This document shows, piece by piece, positions 17,805 to 26,591 of a DNA stretch of 64,000 bases. The position numbers and the translations under genes are program-made. This DNA comes from Flavobacterium sp. UBA6721. GTDB taxonomy: Bacteria; Bacteroidota; Bacteroidia; Flavobacteriales; Flavobacteriaceae. The number at the start of each line of letters is the position of its first letter. Position 1 is the first letter of the stretch. The stretch covers positions 62,001-126,000 of the forward strand of contig DKIJ01000030.1 in the NCBI GenBank assembly GCA_002454195.1, written 5' to 3'. The notes beneath the pieces were generated by a model, which did not search any database, was not told where the DNA came from, and worked only from the letters and a program-made list of their open reading frames with translations.

Positions 17805-18320
17805 ATGTCTTTAACTCCTAAACATCCATCAGAATCCTTAACGATATTAACCGATTTAGTTTTGCCTAGTGAAACCAATCATATCCATAATTTATTTGGA
17901 GGAGAATTATTAGCACGAATGGATCGTGCGGCCAGTATTGCTGGTCAAAGACATTCCAGATGTATTACCGTAACAGCTTCGGTGAATCATGTGGCTTTTA
18001 CTAAGGCTATTTCTTTAGGAAGTGTAGTGACTATTGAGGCAAAGGTTTCCCGCGCTTTTAGGAGCTCTATGGAAGTTTATATTGATGTTTGGGTGGAGGA
18101 TAGAGAATCAGGTGTAAAGACTAAGGCAAACGAAGCGATTTACACTTTTGTGGCAGTAGATCAAAATGGAAAACCAGTAGAAGTAGCTCCTATTATCCCT
18201 GAAACCGAATTAGAAAAACAACGTTACGATGCTGCTTTAAGACGCAAACAATTGAGTTTAGTATTAGCAGGAAAAATGAAACCTAGCGAAGCAACAGAGT
18301 TGAAAGCCTTATTTACATAA
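17805..18320 (+). CDS. Acyl-CoA thioesterase (hotdog fold, YciA/BFIT-like)
   Basis: This 171-residue cytoplasmic hotdog enzyme would hydrolyse acyl-CoA thioesters. The hotdog helix with its conserved Asn/Asp region is visible (NHIHNLFGGELLARMDRAA, about residues 24-42). It is followed by the strand VTASVNHVAFTKAI (about 51-64), which holds the Asp-like catalytic patch of the family, and KTKANEAIYTFVAVD (about 105-119). Length and single-domain build fit the YciA group. It is the last of three closely spaced genes before recA. Confidence 0.88.
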   Translation: MSLTPKHPSESLTILTDLVLPSETNHIHNLFGGELLARMDRAASIAGQRHSRCITVTASVNHVAFTKAISLGSVVTIEAKVSRAFRSSMEVYIDVWVEDRESGVKTKANEAIYTFVAVDQNGKPVEVAPIIPETELEKQRYDAALRRKQLSLVLAGKMKPSEATELKALFT

Positions 18321-18499
18321 AATTTTATTTTTTTGATTCGAAATTTTTTTCAAACTGAAAAATAACATCAAAAAAAGAAGTATTTTTACGAACCTTAAAA
18401 ATTAAAAACTAATAAAAATTAGGAAGAACGTAAAGGCTTTGTAATTTTCTAATTAGTAGAAAAATAGAATAATTTAACGATAGAAAAGCGAAATAGAAG

Positions 18500-19507
18500 A
18501 TGAGTACAGAGAAAGAAGCCAAATTGAAAGCATTACAGCTTACCCTTGATAAACTGGATAAAACCTACGGAAAAGGTACGGTTATGAAAATGGGGGATAA
18601 AGCCATTGAAGAAGTAGAAACCATTTCTTCAGGTTCTCTAGGGGTAGATTTAGCACTAGGAGTAGGTGGTTATCCAAAAGGTAGAATTATTGAAATTTAC
18701 GGACCAGAATCTTCAGGAAAAACAACCTTAACACTTCATGCTATCGCCGAAGCTCAAAAAGCAGGCGGTATTGCCGCTTTTATTGATGCGGAACATGCTT
18801 TTGATAGAAATTATGCTGAAAAATTAGGTGTTGATATCGAAAATTTAATCATTTCGCAACCCGATAACGGAGAGCAAGCTTTAGAAATTGCCGAAAATTT
18901 AATTCGTTCGGGTGCTATTGATATTGTGGTAATTGACTCTGTTGCAGCTTTGACTCCAAAAAGTGAGATTGAGGGCGAAATGGGTGACTCTAAAATGGGA
19001 TTACACGCTCGATTGATGTCGCAAGCCTTAAGAAAATTGACCGCTACGATTAGTAAAACAAATTGTACCGTATTCTTCATTAACCAATTAAGAGATAAAA
19101 TTGGAGTAATGTTTGGAAGTCCAGAGACAACAACGGGAGGTAATGCCTTGAAATTCTATGCCTCTGTTCGTTTAGATATCCGTCGTTCTACACAAATTAA
19201 AGATGGTGAAAATGTTTTAGGTAACAGAACCAAAGTGAAAATCGTTAAGAATAAAGTAGCACCTCCGTTTAAAGTTGCTGAATTTGATATTATGTACGGT
19301 GAAGGTGTGTCTAAAACGGGAGAAATTTTGGATTTAGCAGTTGAATTTGAAATTGTTAAAAAATCAGGTTCTTGGTTTAGCTATGGAGAAACGAAATTAG
19401 GGCAAGGTCGCGACGCTGTGAAATCGTTAATTAAAGACAATCCTGAATTAGCTGACGAATTAGAAGAAAAAATTAAATCAAGAATCAAAGAATTAGCTGA
19501 TAATTAA
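18500..19507 (+). CDS. recA: Recombinase A
   Basis: This 335-residue strand-exchange ATPase drives homologous recombination and LexA-type co-protease reactions. The Walker A is GPESSGKTT (about residue 71) and Walker B is [12 protein letters not shown] (about residue 144). Loop L1 ([20 protein letters not shown]) and L2 ([20 protein letters not shown]) are intact. The C-terminal tail is short and acidic-basic mixed. It is followed by a clear terminator. No LexA-like box was recognised upstream. Confidence 0.99.
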   Translation: MSTEKEAKLKALQLTLDKLDKTYGKGTVMKMGDKAIEEVETISSGSLGVDLALGVGGYPKGRIIEIYGPESSGKTTLTLHAIAEAQKAGGIAAFIDAEHAFDRNYAEKLGVDIENLIISQPDNGEQALEIAENLIRSGAIDIVVIDSVAALTPKSEIEGEMGDSKMGLHARLMSQALRKLTATISKTNCTVFFINQLRDKIGVMFGSPETTTGGNALKFYASVRLDIRRSTQIKDGENVLGNRTKVKIVKNKVAPPFKVAEFDIMYGEGVSKTGEILDLAVEFEIVKKSGSWFSYGETKLGQGRDAVKSLIKDNPELADELEEKIKSRIKELADN

Positions 19508-19533
19508 TTCAATTCAATAATAGAATTTATTAG

Positions 19534-19564
19534 AAATGCCTGGTTTATACTGGGCATTTTTTTG
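19534..19564 (+). terminator. recA terminator
   Basis: An AAATGCC arm (19534-19540) and GGCATTT (19553-19559) enclose a 12-base loop and run into Ts. It starts 27 bases after the recA stop. Confidence 0.75.
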
Positions 19565-19676
19565 TTTCTACAAGGCATTGCGAATTTTATTTGAAAAAAA
19601 ATGTATTGAAAGAAGCAACCTTTTTATGGTTTAGTAGTCTAGTTAATGAATCATGATTAACATAAAAAATTATAAA

Positions 19677-20102
19677 ATGAAAAAAATTGCATTGCTATTA
19701 GTTTTAATGACTACTTTTTTAAGTTGTAGTTTAGATGAAGGAGATAGGTATAATTATATGGTTCTGCCTGTAGAAAGTTATACATTACCTGAAACCTTTA
19801 AAGTAGGTCAATCTCACGAAATCAAGTTGAAATACAAAAAACCTACCCCTTGTCATATTTACGGTGGCATTTATTATTATTCAGAAAATAATACAAGAAC
19901 AATAGGTATTCATTCATCTGTAAAGGTAGGTGAAACTTGCGCAGATAATTCAACACCTGCGCTTACAGAAGTTTCTTTTAATTTTTCGCCTCTAACAGCG
20001 GGAACTTATACTTTTAAGTTTTATAAAGGAGAAAATTCTGAAGGAGAGAATACGTTTGAAAATGTGGAAGTTGTTGTAGCTGCGGCTACTACTCCAAACT
20101 AA
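19677..20102 (+). CDS. Small lipoprotein of unknown function
   Basis: This 141-residue protein starts at the ATG at 19677, which gives MKKIALLLVLMTTFLSCS with a lipobox Cys at 18. The longer reading from 19653 would place eight residues before the signal. The mature part is mainly beta-strand-like, with two Cys (TPCHIYGG and GETCADN). It ends in a strand-rich half (FSPLTAGTYTFKFYKGE) resembling an immunoglobulin-like fold. Function unknown. It is flanked on both sides by terminators, so it is probably monocistronic. Confidence 0.65.
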   Translation: MKKIALLLVLMTTFLSCSLDEGDRYNYMVLPVESYTLPETFKVGQSHEIKLKYKKPTPCHIYGGIYYYSENNTRTIGIHSSVKVGETCADNSTPALTEVSFNFSPLTAGTYTFKFYKGENSEGENTFENVEVVVAAATTPN

Positions 20103-20122
20103 AATGGTTTTATTTATTTGAT

Positions 20123-20154
20123 AAAAGGCTGTCTGAAAAGACAGTCTTTTTTTT
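20123..20154. terminator. Terminator between convergent genes
   Basis: An AAAGGCTGTC arm and GACAGTCTTT enclose TGAAAA and are followed by eight Ts on the plus strand. It serves the small lipoprotein gene and could also stop transcription of the leftward acyltransferase, which ends at 20165. Confidence 0.75.
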
Positions 20155-20164
20155 GTGATTAGTT

Positions 20165-20911
20165 TTAAGTTTGTTTTTCAAAAATTAAAAGCTGATTGTA
20201 AATAGTATTTCTAACAGCTTCTCTGATTTCTTTTCTATCTGATTCGTCTTTGCCTTTGGTTTCAACTAGTTTATGGATTTTTACACGCATGATGCCTGGA
20301 GAACCAGCAAAAATGGTATAAGGAAATCGTTTTTTGTTGTCTGCAAATGTGATTGGTAAAATGGGAATTTGATGTTGAACGGCCAATTTAAAAGCGCCTT
20401 CTTTAAAATGGTCTAAAATGACTGATTCGTCATCAGGAACACCTCCTTCTGGAAAGATGCAAACACTCAGTCCACGTTCAATTCTTTTGTGCGCTTTCGT
20501 AAAAACAGCCATTCGGCTTTGCGAATTTTTACGATCGACTAAAATGCAGGTTCTTTTGTAGAAAAAACCAAAAATCGGAATTTTAGCCAATTCCTGTTTG
20601 CCTACAAATACAAAAGGATTTTTGACAACAGCCAGCATTAACATAATATCCGTCATCGAAGTATGATTGGCCACAATCATATAACTTTTTTTAGGGTCAA
20701 TGCTTTCTTCACGTTCTACTTTGTAATGAAAACCCATGCCAAGAAGAATGAATTTGGCCCAAATTCTGGCTATTTTAAAAAAATAAGGATATCCTTTTTC
20801 AGATAAAATAGTTAGAATTAAAATAGGGAAAAATGCTAATATGGGTACAGCCATAAGGATGTAAAACCAAATGCGCCATAAAATCCATAAAATTATTTTG
20901 ATGCTCTTCAT
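20165..20911 (-). CDS. 1-acyl-sn-glycerol-3-phosphate acyltransferase (PlsC family), copy 2
   Basis: This 248-residue membrane acyltransferase is a paralogue of the one at 7240-7974. An N-terminal membrane segment (IWFYILMAVPILAFFPILIL) precedes the HX4D block VANHTSMTD (about residue 80-88). The phosphate-binding block is present as FPEGGVPDDE (about residue 155), differing from the FPEGTRS of copy 1. That change may alter acceptor preference; this is inference. The gene is single, convergent with the small lipoprotein and divergent from GxxExxY. Confidence 0.87.
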   Translation of the reverse strand: MKSIKIILWILWRIWFYILMAVPILAFFPILILTILSEKGYPYFFKIARIWAKFILLGMGFHYKVEREESIDPKKSYMIVANHTSMTDIMLMLAVVKNPFVFVGKQELAKIPIFGFFYKRTCILVDRKNSQSRMAVFTKAHKRIERGLSVCIFPEGGVPDDESVILDHFKEGAFKLAVQHQIPILPITFADNKKRFPYTIFAGSPGIMRVKIHKLVETKGKDESDRKEIREAVRNTIYNQLLIFEKQT

Positions 20912-20973
20912 AGGTTCAAAAATAAGGATTCAAAAGGAATTATTGTTTAAAATCAATTAAATTTGGTAGGATT

Positions 20974-21020
20974 TAACCGCAAAGTTTTTAAAGTTTTTTC
21001 GCAAAGTAAAAAAAGCAAAG
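20974..21020. repeat. AACCGCAAAG-type repeat, upstream of the GxxExxY gene
   Basis: A purine-rich string built on AACCGCAAAG, CGCAAAG and GCAAAG units ends directly at the GxxExxY start codon. The mirror units (CTTTGCGGT) lie just after the gene. Confidence 0.6.
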
Positions 21021-21398
21021 ATGACAGAAAATGAAATTTCTAAAAAAGTTATTGGTTTTGCAATAGAGGTGCACAAAGCACTTGGGCCTGGTTTGTTTGA
21101 GAATGCATATAAAGAGTGTCTGTTTTATAAAATTAACAAAGCAGGTTTTTTTGTTGAGAAAGAAAAGGCTTTGCCCGTAATTTTTGAAGAGGTAAAATTG
21201 GATTGCGGTTATAGAGCTGATTTGTTAGTTGAAAATAAATTAGTAATTGAACTTAAAAGTGTTGAAGCTTTGGATGTAATTCATCTTGCTCAGACTTTGA
21301 CTTATTTAAAGTTGGGTAATTTTAAACTTGGATTACGTATTAATTTTAATGAAATTCTATTGAAAGACGGTATAAGAAGAGTAGTTAATAATTTATAA
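21021..21398 (+). CDS. GxxExxY protein
   Basis: This 125-residue protein carries the family signature GLFENAYKECL (residues 25-35). A PD-(D/E)XK-like core follows: EEVKLDCGYRADLLVENKLVIELKSVEAL (about residues 55-84), in which Asp of YRADLLVE and Glu-x-Lys of IELKS match a nuclease-type active site. Its function is experimentally unclear. As is usual for this family, the gene is bracketed by short CGCAAAG/CTTTGCG repeats. This suggests a nuclease-associated repeat unit that moves or is maintained together with its gene (inference). Confidence 0.88.
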   Translation: MTENEISKKVIGFAIEVHKALGPGLFENAYKECLFYKINKAGFFVEKEKALPVIFEEVKLDCGYRADLLVENKLVIELKSVEALDVIHLAQTLTYLKLGNFKLGLRINFNEILLKDGIRRVVNNL

Positions 21399-21403
21399 AA
21401 ATG

Positions 21404-21507
21404 TTAATACTGCGAACTTTGCAAAAAACTTTGCTTTCTTTGCGGTAGAAAAAGAACATAAACTTTGTGAACTTTGCGAAATCTTTGTAAACTTTGCGTT
21501 AAATCAA
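21404..21507. repeat. CTTTGCG-type repeats, downstream of the GxxExxY gene
   Basis: At least six CTTTGCG/CTTTGTG/CTTTGCA units occur within about 100 bases, including CTTTGCGGT at about 21440. They are in the opposite orientation to the AACCGCAAAG string upstream, so the gene is enclosed by inverted repeat material. The same units recur at 34137-34348 without a gene. Confidence 0.6.
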
Positions 21508-21533
21508 GAATACAGCTTTAGAAATACATTATA

Positions 21534-22511
21534 ATGGCAAAAATACTTACGGGAGTTCAAAGTACTGGGACTCCACATTTAGGGAACTTACTAGGAGCAA
21601 TTATTCCGGCAATTCAATTGTCTAATCATTCAGCAAATGAATCTTTTCTTTTTATTGCCGATTTACATTCGGTAACCCAAATAAAAAACGGAGAAGTTTT
21701 AAGAAATAATACGTATAGTGTTGCGGCTGCTTGGCTAGCTTTTGGATTAGATGTGAATAAGGTAGTTTTCTACAGACAGTCTGATGTACCAAAAACAGCA
21801 GAATTGTCTTGGTATTTGAGCTGTTTTTTTCCGTATCAAAGGTTGACATTGGCACATTCATTTAAAGATAAAGCCGATCGATTAGACGATGTGAATGCAG
21901 GTTTGTTTTCGTATCCAATGTTGATGGCGGCAGATATTTTATTGTATGATGCTGAATTTGTTCCGGTAGGAAAAGACCAATTGCAGCATTTAGAAATGAC
22001 ACGTGATGTAGCTTCTCGTTTCAACCATCAAATGGGGGAGACATTCGTATTGCCTGAAGCTAAAATTCAGGATGATAGTATGTTGATTCCGGGTACCAAT
22101 GGTGGAAAAATGAGTAAATCGGCTAATAATATCATTAATATTTTTCTTGACGATAAATCTTTGCGCAAGCAGGTAATGAGTATTGAAACGGATAGTACAC
22201 CACTTGAAGCACCAAAAAATCCGGATACCTGTAATGCTTTTGCGATTTATTCTTTATTAGCCAATGAAGAGCAAATTGCAACTATGCGTGCTAATTATTT
22301 AGCTGGAAATTATGGTTATGGTCATGCCAAACAAGCTTTGTTTGAGTTAATCTGCGAGAAATTCAAAACAGAGAGAGAAAAGTACCACTACTATATCAAC
22401 AATCTTCAGGAAGTGGATGCGCTATTGAAAATTGGAGCTGAGAAAGCTTCGGCTGTAGCTGATGGTGTTTTAGCCAGAGTACGAGAAAAATTAGGTTTTG
22501 AGCAGCGATAG
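21534..22511 (+). CDS. trpS: Tryptophanyl-tRNA synthetase
   Basis: This 325-residue class I aminoacyl-tRNA synthetase charges tRNA-Trp. The HIGH-type motif appears as TGTPHLGNLLGAI (about residues 11-23) and the KMSKS motif intact as GGKMSKSANN (about residues 195-204). Length is standard for bacterial TrpRS. It follows the GxxExxY/repeat unit and is closed by a strong hairpin at 22591-22624. Confidence 0.97.
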   Translation: MAKILTGVQSTGTPHLGNLLGAIIPAIQLSNHSANESFLFIADLHSVTQIKNGEVLRNNTYSVAAAWLAFGLDVNKVVFYRQSDVPKTAELSWYLSCFFPYQRLTLAHSFKDKADRLDDVNAGLFSYPMLMAADILLYDAEFVPVGKDQLQHLEMTRDVASRFNHQMGETFVLPEAKIQDDSMLIPGTNGGKMSKSANNIINIFLDDKSLRKQVMSIETDSTPLEAPKNPDTCNAFAIYSLLANEEQIATMRANYLAGNYGYGHAKQALFELICEKFKTEREKYHYYINNLQEVDALLKIGAEKASAVADGVLARVREKLGFEQR

Positions 22512-22590
22512 TTTTTTAAGATATTTGACCACAAATTCGCAAATTAAATAGTTATGCAATTTGCGAATTTTCGGTTTTCTGATAGTTATA

Positions 22591-22624
22591 AACCCGACAG
22601 GTTTCAAAAACCTGTCGGGTTTTT
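22591..22624. terminator. Bidirectional terminator / dispersed hairpin repeat
   Basis: An AACCCGACAGGTTT arm pairs perfectly with AAACCTGTCGGGTT around a four-base loop. A T-run follows on the plus strand. It separates the convergent trpS and lipoprotein genes. From memory the same hairpin is widely repeated in flavobacterial genomes. Confidence 0.8.
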
Positions 22625-22637
22625 ATTTTTCAAAATT

Positions 22638-23228
22638 TTAATTCTTTATTTTTATAAATTTAACTTTCATTTTTGGAGGACGTGGAACTACTAATTCTGA
22701 AGTGTCTTTGTTTATTGCAAATTGTTCAAATTTCTTTTGTTTTTCTAAAATTGAATTGTCCAGAGGTCTGATGTTTAAAGAATTATTTAGTGTTTTGTAT
22801 AAATTATAATAAAGACTAAGTTTTTTTAAATCTTTACCTTCATCAAAAGTAAAACTCTTAGTTTTCATATTTTTATCGATTATTTTAAAACGAATTATTG
22901 GGCCATCATAAATATCGATGTCTAAAGTATCTATTGATTGTTTAAAATAATTTTCATCCTTGTTTTTTGTTTCAGAAACAATACTGTTTAAAAGTCTGGG
23001 GTCTGTTTTTGATACGTAATATTTTTCTTCACCTGTTGGGCCTGTTCTTTTTATTGTTTGAGATAGTCCATTTGAATTGATGTAGGAGTAAAAAATTCTG
23101 TCTATACTAACTTTGGAATTGTCTTCATAACTATAATAATAAGACATGATTTCAATACTTTTAAAATCATATTGATCTGAAGAGCAACTTAAGATTATGA
23201 ATGATAATAAAAAGAGTAATTTTTTCAT
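22638..23228 (-). CDS. Lipoprotein of unknown function
   Basis: This 196-residue protein begins MKKLLFLLSFIILSCSS, a lipoprotein signal with Cys at 15. The body is mixed alpha/beta, with FDEGKDLKKLSLYYNLYKTL near residue 130. The C-terminus is basic (RPPKMKVKFIKIKN). I do not recognise the family. It is a single gene between the trpS terminator and dprA, and the base composition is the same as its neighbours. Confidence 0.6.
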   Translation of the reverse strand: MKKLLFLLSFIILSCSSDQYDFKSIEIMSYYYSYEDNSKVSIDRIFYSYINSNGLSQTIKRTGPTGEEKYYVSKTDPRLLNSIVSETKNKDENYFKQSIDTLDIDIYDGPIIRFKIIDKNMKTKSFTFDEGKDLKKLSLYYNLYKTLNNSLNIRPLDNSILEKQKKFEQFAINKDTSELVVPRPPKMKVKFIKIKN

Positions 23229-23290
23229 AAATATTTTATAGAAGAAGTTAATAGATTTAATAATTAATCTGCGAATCTGCGGTCAAATTA

Positions 23291-24391
23291 TCAAATCGCC
23301 TCAAACAATTTCCCTGGCAAAGGTCTAATAACGCCTTTGAGTTCCATATTCAATAAAATACTGGAAACTCTGTAAATAGGGAATTCACATTCCAAAGCAA
23401 TGATGTCCATCAATTCCTTGCCTGTTTTTAGAAGGTAGTCGTATATTTTTTGTTCGTCGTTATCTAGGGAAACAAAGAGTTGTTTTTGTACCGCTTTGGG
23501 TTCTTCTTTAATGTCCCAATTCAGCATATAAACTAAGTCGGCGGCAGAAGTGAGTACATTTGCTTTTTGGGTTTTAATGAGGTTGTTACAGCCTGTGCTG
23601 TATTTGTCGGTTACGCGACCCGGAACCGCGAAAACATCACGGTTGTAGTCGTTTGCCATGTTTGCAGTAATCAATGAACCGCCTCTTTCAGCCGATTCAA
23701 TGACGATAGTAGCTTCGGAGATACCTGCCACAATGCGGTTTCTTTTAACAAAATTTTCTTTGTCAGGATTACTGGAACTCCAAAATTCGGTCATAAAACC
23801 GCCATTTTGTTCAATTTTAGCCATGTATTTTTTGTGGTTTTTAGGATAAATTTGATTCAATCCATGCGCTAATACTCCTATGGTTTGCAAATTGTTTTCT
23901 ATGGCGAGTTGGTGTGCTACAATATCCACTCCGTAAGCAAATCCACTAACAATTACCGGATCTAGTGGAATCAAATCTTCAATGAGTTTTTTACAAAATT
24001 CCGTTCCGTAGGAAGTAATTTGGCGTGTGCCTACAATACTGATGATTTTTCGGTTTTTTAAATCGATGTTTCCGGCACTAAATAGTAATACAGGGGCATC
24101 CACACAATGTTTAAGTTTGTCTGGATAATTTTCATCTTGAAAAAAACTAACGTTGATGTTGTTGTTTTGAATGTATTCCAATTCCTTATTAGCTTTGTCA
24201 AAAACGGTTTCATCTTTCAAATTCTTTAATAGTGAGCTGCCTACACCATCAATTGCTGCTAATTGCTGTGTTTTGGTTTTAAAAACAGCTTCTGCCGAAC
24301 CGCAATGACTCATTAGTTTTTTAGCCATAATGTCGCCTACACCTTCTACTTTTTGCAGTGCTAATATGTAAAATAATTCAGATGTTGTCAT
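23291..24391 (-). CDS. dprA: DNA-processing protein DprA
   Basis: This 366-residue protein would load RecA on incoming single-stranded DNA during natural transformation. An N-terminal helix-hairpin-helix part (QKVEGVGDIMAKKLM, IDGVGSSLLKNL) precedes the Rossmann domain. That domain contains SIVGTRQITSYG (about residue 118), SGFAYGVDIVAH (about residue 148) and FAVPGRVTDKYSTGCN (about residue 258). A C-terminal winged-helix-like domain (LLKTGKELMDIIALEC) ends the protein. It is divergent from the HU-CCDC81/SPOR gene. Confidence 0.96.
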   Translation of the reverse strand: MTTSELFYILALQKVEGVGDIMAKKLMSHCGSAEAVFKTKTQQLAAIDGVGSSLLKNLKDETVFDKANKELEYIQNNNINVSFFQDENYPDKLKHCVDAPVLLFSAGNIDLKNRKIISIVGTRQITSYGTEFCKKLIEDLIPLDPVIVSGFAYGVDIVAHQLAIENNLQTIGVLAHGLNQIYPKNHKKYMAKIEQNGGFMTEFWSSSNPDKENFVKRNRIVAGISEATIVIESAERGGSLITANMANDYNRDVFAVPGRVTDKYSTGCNNLIKTQKANVLTSAADLVYMLNWDIKEEPKAVQKQLFVSLDNDEQKIYDYLLKTGKELMDIIALECEFPIYRVSSILLNMELKGVIRPLPGKLFEAI

Positions 24392-24458
24392 GGTAAATAT
24401 TTGAAATCGAAATGTATAAATTTTCTTCTGAATTGTTAATAAAAATTGTGAATAAAAT

Positions 24459-24488
24459 TTTGATAACTATATTGTATGTATAACTTTG
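24459..24488 (+). promoter_or_regulatory. Consensus Bacteroidota promoter giving a probable leaderless transcript
   Basis: TTG at 24459-24461, exactly 19 bases, then TAACTTTG at 24481-24488: a perfect match to TTG-N19-TAnnTTTG. The -7 element ends five bases before the ATG at 24494, so the RNA should begin at about the start codon. Confidence 0.75.
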
Positions 24489-24493
24489 TATAT

Positions 24494-25453
24494 ATGAATA
24501 TAGAACATTACATAAGCCAACTATTGTATCGTTATCAATGCGTTACTGTTCCTGGTTTCGGTGCATTTTTAACTGAAATCCAGTCAGCGCAATGGGTTGA
24601 GAGCGCTAATTCTTTTTATCCGCCTAAAAAATTGATTTCTTTTAATACCAACATTAAAAACAATGATGGATTATTAGCCAATCATATTGCTAGAGCTGAA
24701 AAAACTTCTTATGAATATGCGATAAGTGCTATTCAGTATCAGGTTTTGAATTGGAAAAAGGAATTAGAACAAAACAGAGCCTTAATGGTTAAAAATGTAG
24801 GTAGTTTTGTTTTGAATGCTACCGATAATTTGATTTTTACCCCATCGGAACAAAAGAATTATTTGACTGCTTCTTTTGGATTGTCTTCATTTATAGCGCC
24901 AGCCGTAAAACGTGATGCAAGTGAAGTACAAGATTTAGTTGTTATTGATGATAGGGAAGTAATTGCTTTAGTTCCTGAAGAAAGAACGGGACGTTCGTAT
25001 TTAAAATATGCTGCTATCTTTATTCTTGGATTAGGTTTAGCGGGTACTGCAGCTTACACAGTATATAATAATCAAATAGAAACACAAACGGTTTTAGTAG
25101 AGAAAGCGGTACAAAAGAAAATACAAGCTAAAATTCAAGAAGCTACTTTCTTTATTAAAACACCATTGGCTCCTGTAACGCTATCTGTTAAATCGGATAA
25201 AGAAGAAGTTAAAGAAGTGAAAATGCCGTATCACGTTGTGGCAGGTGCATTTAGAGATGAAAAAAATGCAGAACAAATCTATAAAAAGTTGGTAAAAGAA
25301 GGATATAATGCCCGCCGATTAGAGATAAATGAACATGGTTTGTATCCTGTTTTATATGGAAGTTTTGCTACTTATGCCGAAGCTCAAAAAGTGAAAAATG
25401 AAGTTCGTGAATCAGAAAATCCAGATGCCTGGTTGCTGGTTGAATCACTATAA
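24494..25453 (+). CDS. HU-CCDC81 and SPOR domain protein
   Basis: This 319-residue inner-membrane protein has three parts. The N-terminus (MNIEHYISQLL, VTVPGFGAFLTE) and the following half to about residue 140 match the paired HU-CCDC81 (IHF/HU-like) domains of Bacteroidota. A transmembrane helix (YAAIFILGLGLAGTAAYTVY, about residues 174-193) follows. A periplasmic linker leads to a C-terminal SPOR domain (YHVVAGAFRDEKNAEQIY, about residue 248 on) that should bind denuded septal glycan. The ATG at 24476 is upstream of the predicted transcript start and is rejected. This could link DNA or cytoplasmic structures to the division site (inference). Confidence 0.88.
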   Translation: MNIEHYISQLLYRYQCVTVPGFGAFLTEIQSAQWVESANSFYPPKKLISFNTNIKNNDGLLANHIARAEKTSYEYAISAIQYQVLNWKKELEQNRALMVKNVGSFVLNATDNLIFTPSEQKNYLTASFGLSSFIAPAVKRDASEVQDLVVIDDREVIALVPEERTGRSYLKYAAIFILGLGLAGTAAYTVYNNQIETQTVLVEKAVQKKIQAKIQEATFFIKTPLAPVTLSVKSDKEEVKEVKMPYHVVAGAFRDEKNAEQIYKKLVKEGYNARRLEINEHGLYPVLYGSFATYAEAQKVKNEVRESENPDAWLLVESL

Positions 25454-25454
25454 T

Positions 25455-25484
25455 AAAAAAGCCTTTCTTTAGAAAGGCTTTTTT
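25455..25484. terminator. Bidirectional terminator
   Basis: An AAAAAAGCCTTTCT arm pairs with AGAAAGGCTTTTTT around TTA-type loop bases. It is flanked by A and T runs and lies between the convergent SPOR and thioredoxin-like genes. Confidence 0.8.
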
Positions 25485-25491
25485 ATTGGAG

Positions 25492-26484
25492 TTATTTTAA
25501 TAATGAATCTAATCGAGTAACTAACTCTGGTGACGAAGGTCTTTCGGCATCGCTACTGATGAAATTACCTTGTGGATCAATAAGGATGAATCGTGGTATT
25601 GCATTGATTCCATAAGTAGTAACAAAATCTGAATTCCAGTTTTTATCAGCAATTAATTGGATACCTCCTAGTTGTTTATCAGTAACCATGTTTTTCCATT
25701 TCTCATAGTCTTTTTCAACATCAACAGAGATACTCACAAATTCGATATTTTTTCCATTGTATTTTTCTTCTATTTTTTGCAAGTATGGAATTTCTCCTAG
25801 GCAAGGCATACACCAAGTAGCCCAAATATCGATATACACATATTTCCCTTTTAAATCGCTCAATTTGGTTTTTCCTCCTTTGTGGTTTTCGTATTCAAAA
25901 TCCAGAGCCGCTTTCCCAATTAAGGCTTTCGATTTTTGAATATTAGAATAATTACTTTTAATTCTGCTTAAGTTGGATTCGTAACTTCTTGTAATATTTT
26001 CTTTGAATTCAGGATCGATAGTTGCCTTTGCTAATATGTTTTTTTCAGTTTCATCTTGCTCAGCTATTGCTTTATCAAATGCTTCTTGATCTTTATTGTA
26101 AATGTCTGCTACAAGTTTGTTTGTTCGGGCTATAATTTGGGTTAAATAATTGTTTTCATTAGCTCCATTTCCTTTAAAAGTTAGGTTCTCATTGAATTTT
26201 TTCTCATCCGTGTTCAGTTCAATGTCTTTACCTGGAATGAAGTACAAATTGGTCATGTTTTCTCCATAAGTCAATCTATAAAATCCTTTAGGTACCGTAA
26301 GTTCCTCTTGAAATTGTCCTTTGGAATTTACAGGAATTTTTTTCTCGTATTTTTGGGCGCCAACTATTACTATGGTGTCAATTGATCTGTTTGCGATTGA
26401 AGCTGTAAACTTAGTTTTTTCAATTGCTGTTTGCGCAAATGAACAAACTCCTGAAAGAAACAAAAGGAAAGTTAGTTTTTTCAT
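25492..26484 (-). CDS. TlpA/ResA-like thioredoxin with DUF4369-type N-terminal domain
   Basis: This 330-residue exported protein begins with MKKLTFLLFLSGVCSFAQ. The first half is beta-rich (IANRSIDTIVIVG, FYRLTYGENMTNLYFIPGKD), like DUF4369. A helical linker follows, then a thioredoxin fold from about residue 190 with the redox motif WATWCMPCLGEIP (about residue 225). The cis-Pro region is INAIPRFILIDP. It probably reduces periplasmic disulfides. A TACATTTG -7 element lies on the minus strand at 26522-26515, about 30 bases ahead of the start. Confidence 0.9.
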   Translation of the reverse strand: MKKLTFLLFLSGVCSFAQTAIEKTKFTASIANRSIDTIVIVGAQKYEKKIPVNSKGQFQEELTVPKGFYRLTYGENMTNLYFIPGKDIELNTDEKKFNENLTFKGNGANENNYLTQIIARTNKLVADIYNKDQEAFDKAIAEQDETEKNILAKATIDPEFKENITRSYESNLSRIKSNYSNIQKSKALIGKAALDFEYENHKGGKTKLSDLKGKYVYIDIWATWCMPCLGEIPYLQKIEEKYNGKNIEFVSISVDVEKDYEKWKNMVTDKQLGGIQLIADKNWNSDFVTTYGINAIPRFILIDPQGNFISSDAERPSSPELVTRLDSLLK

Positions 26485-26591
26485 TTTTTATATGGTTTTT
26501 TGAATTTTGTTGCCCAAATGTATGTAATCGAGCGTATATCTGATTTAATATTAAGGATTTATTAACGGATTTGTTTGTTGGATTGTGGTAA

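Noticed and set aside
24476..24493. Upstream in-frame ATG for the HU-CCDC81/SPOR gene
   Set aside because: It lies inside the promoter, before the predicted transcript start, and adds residues not seen at the start of the family.
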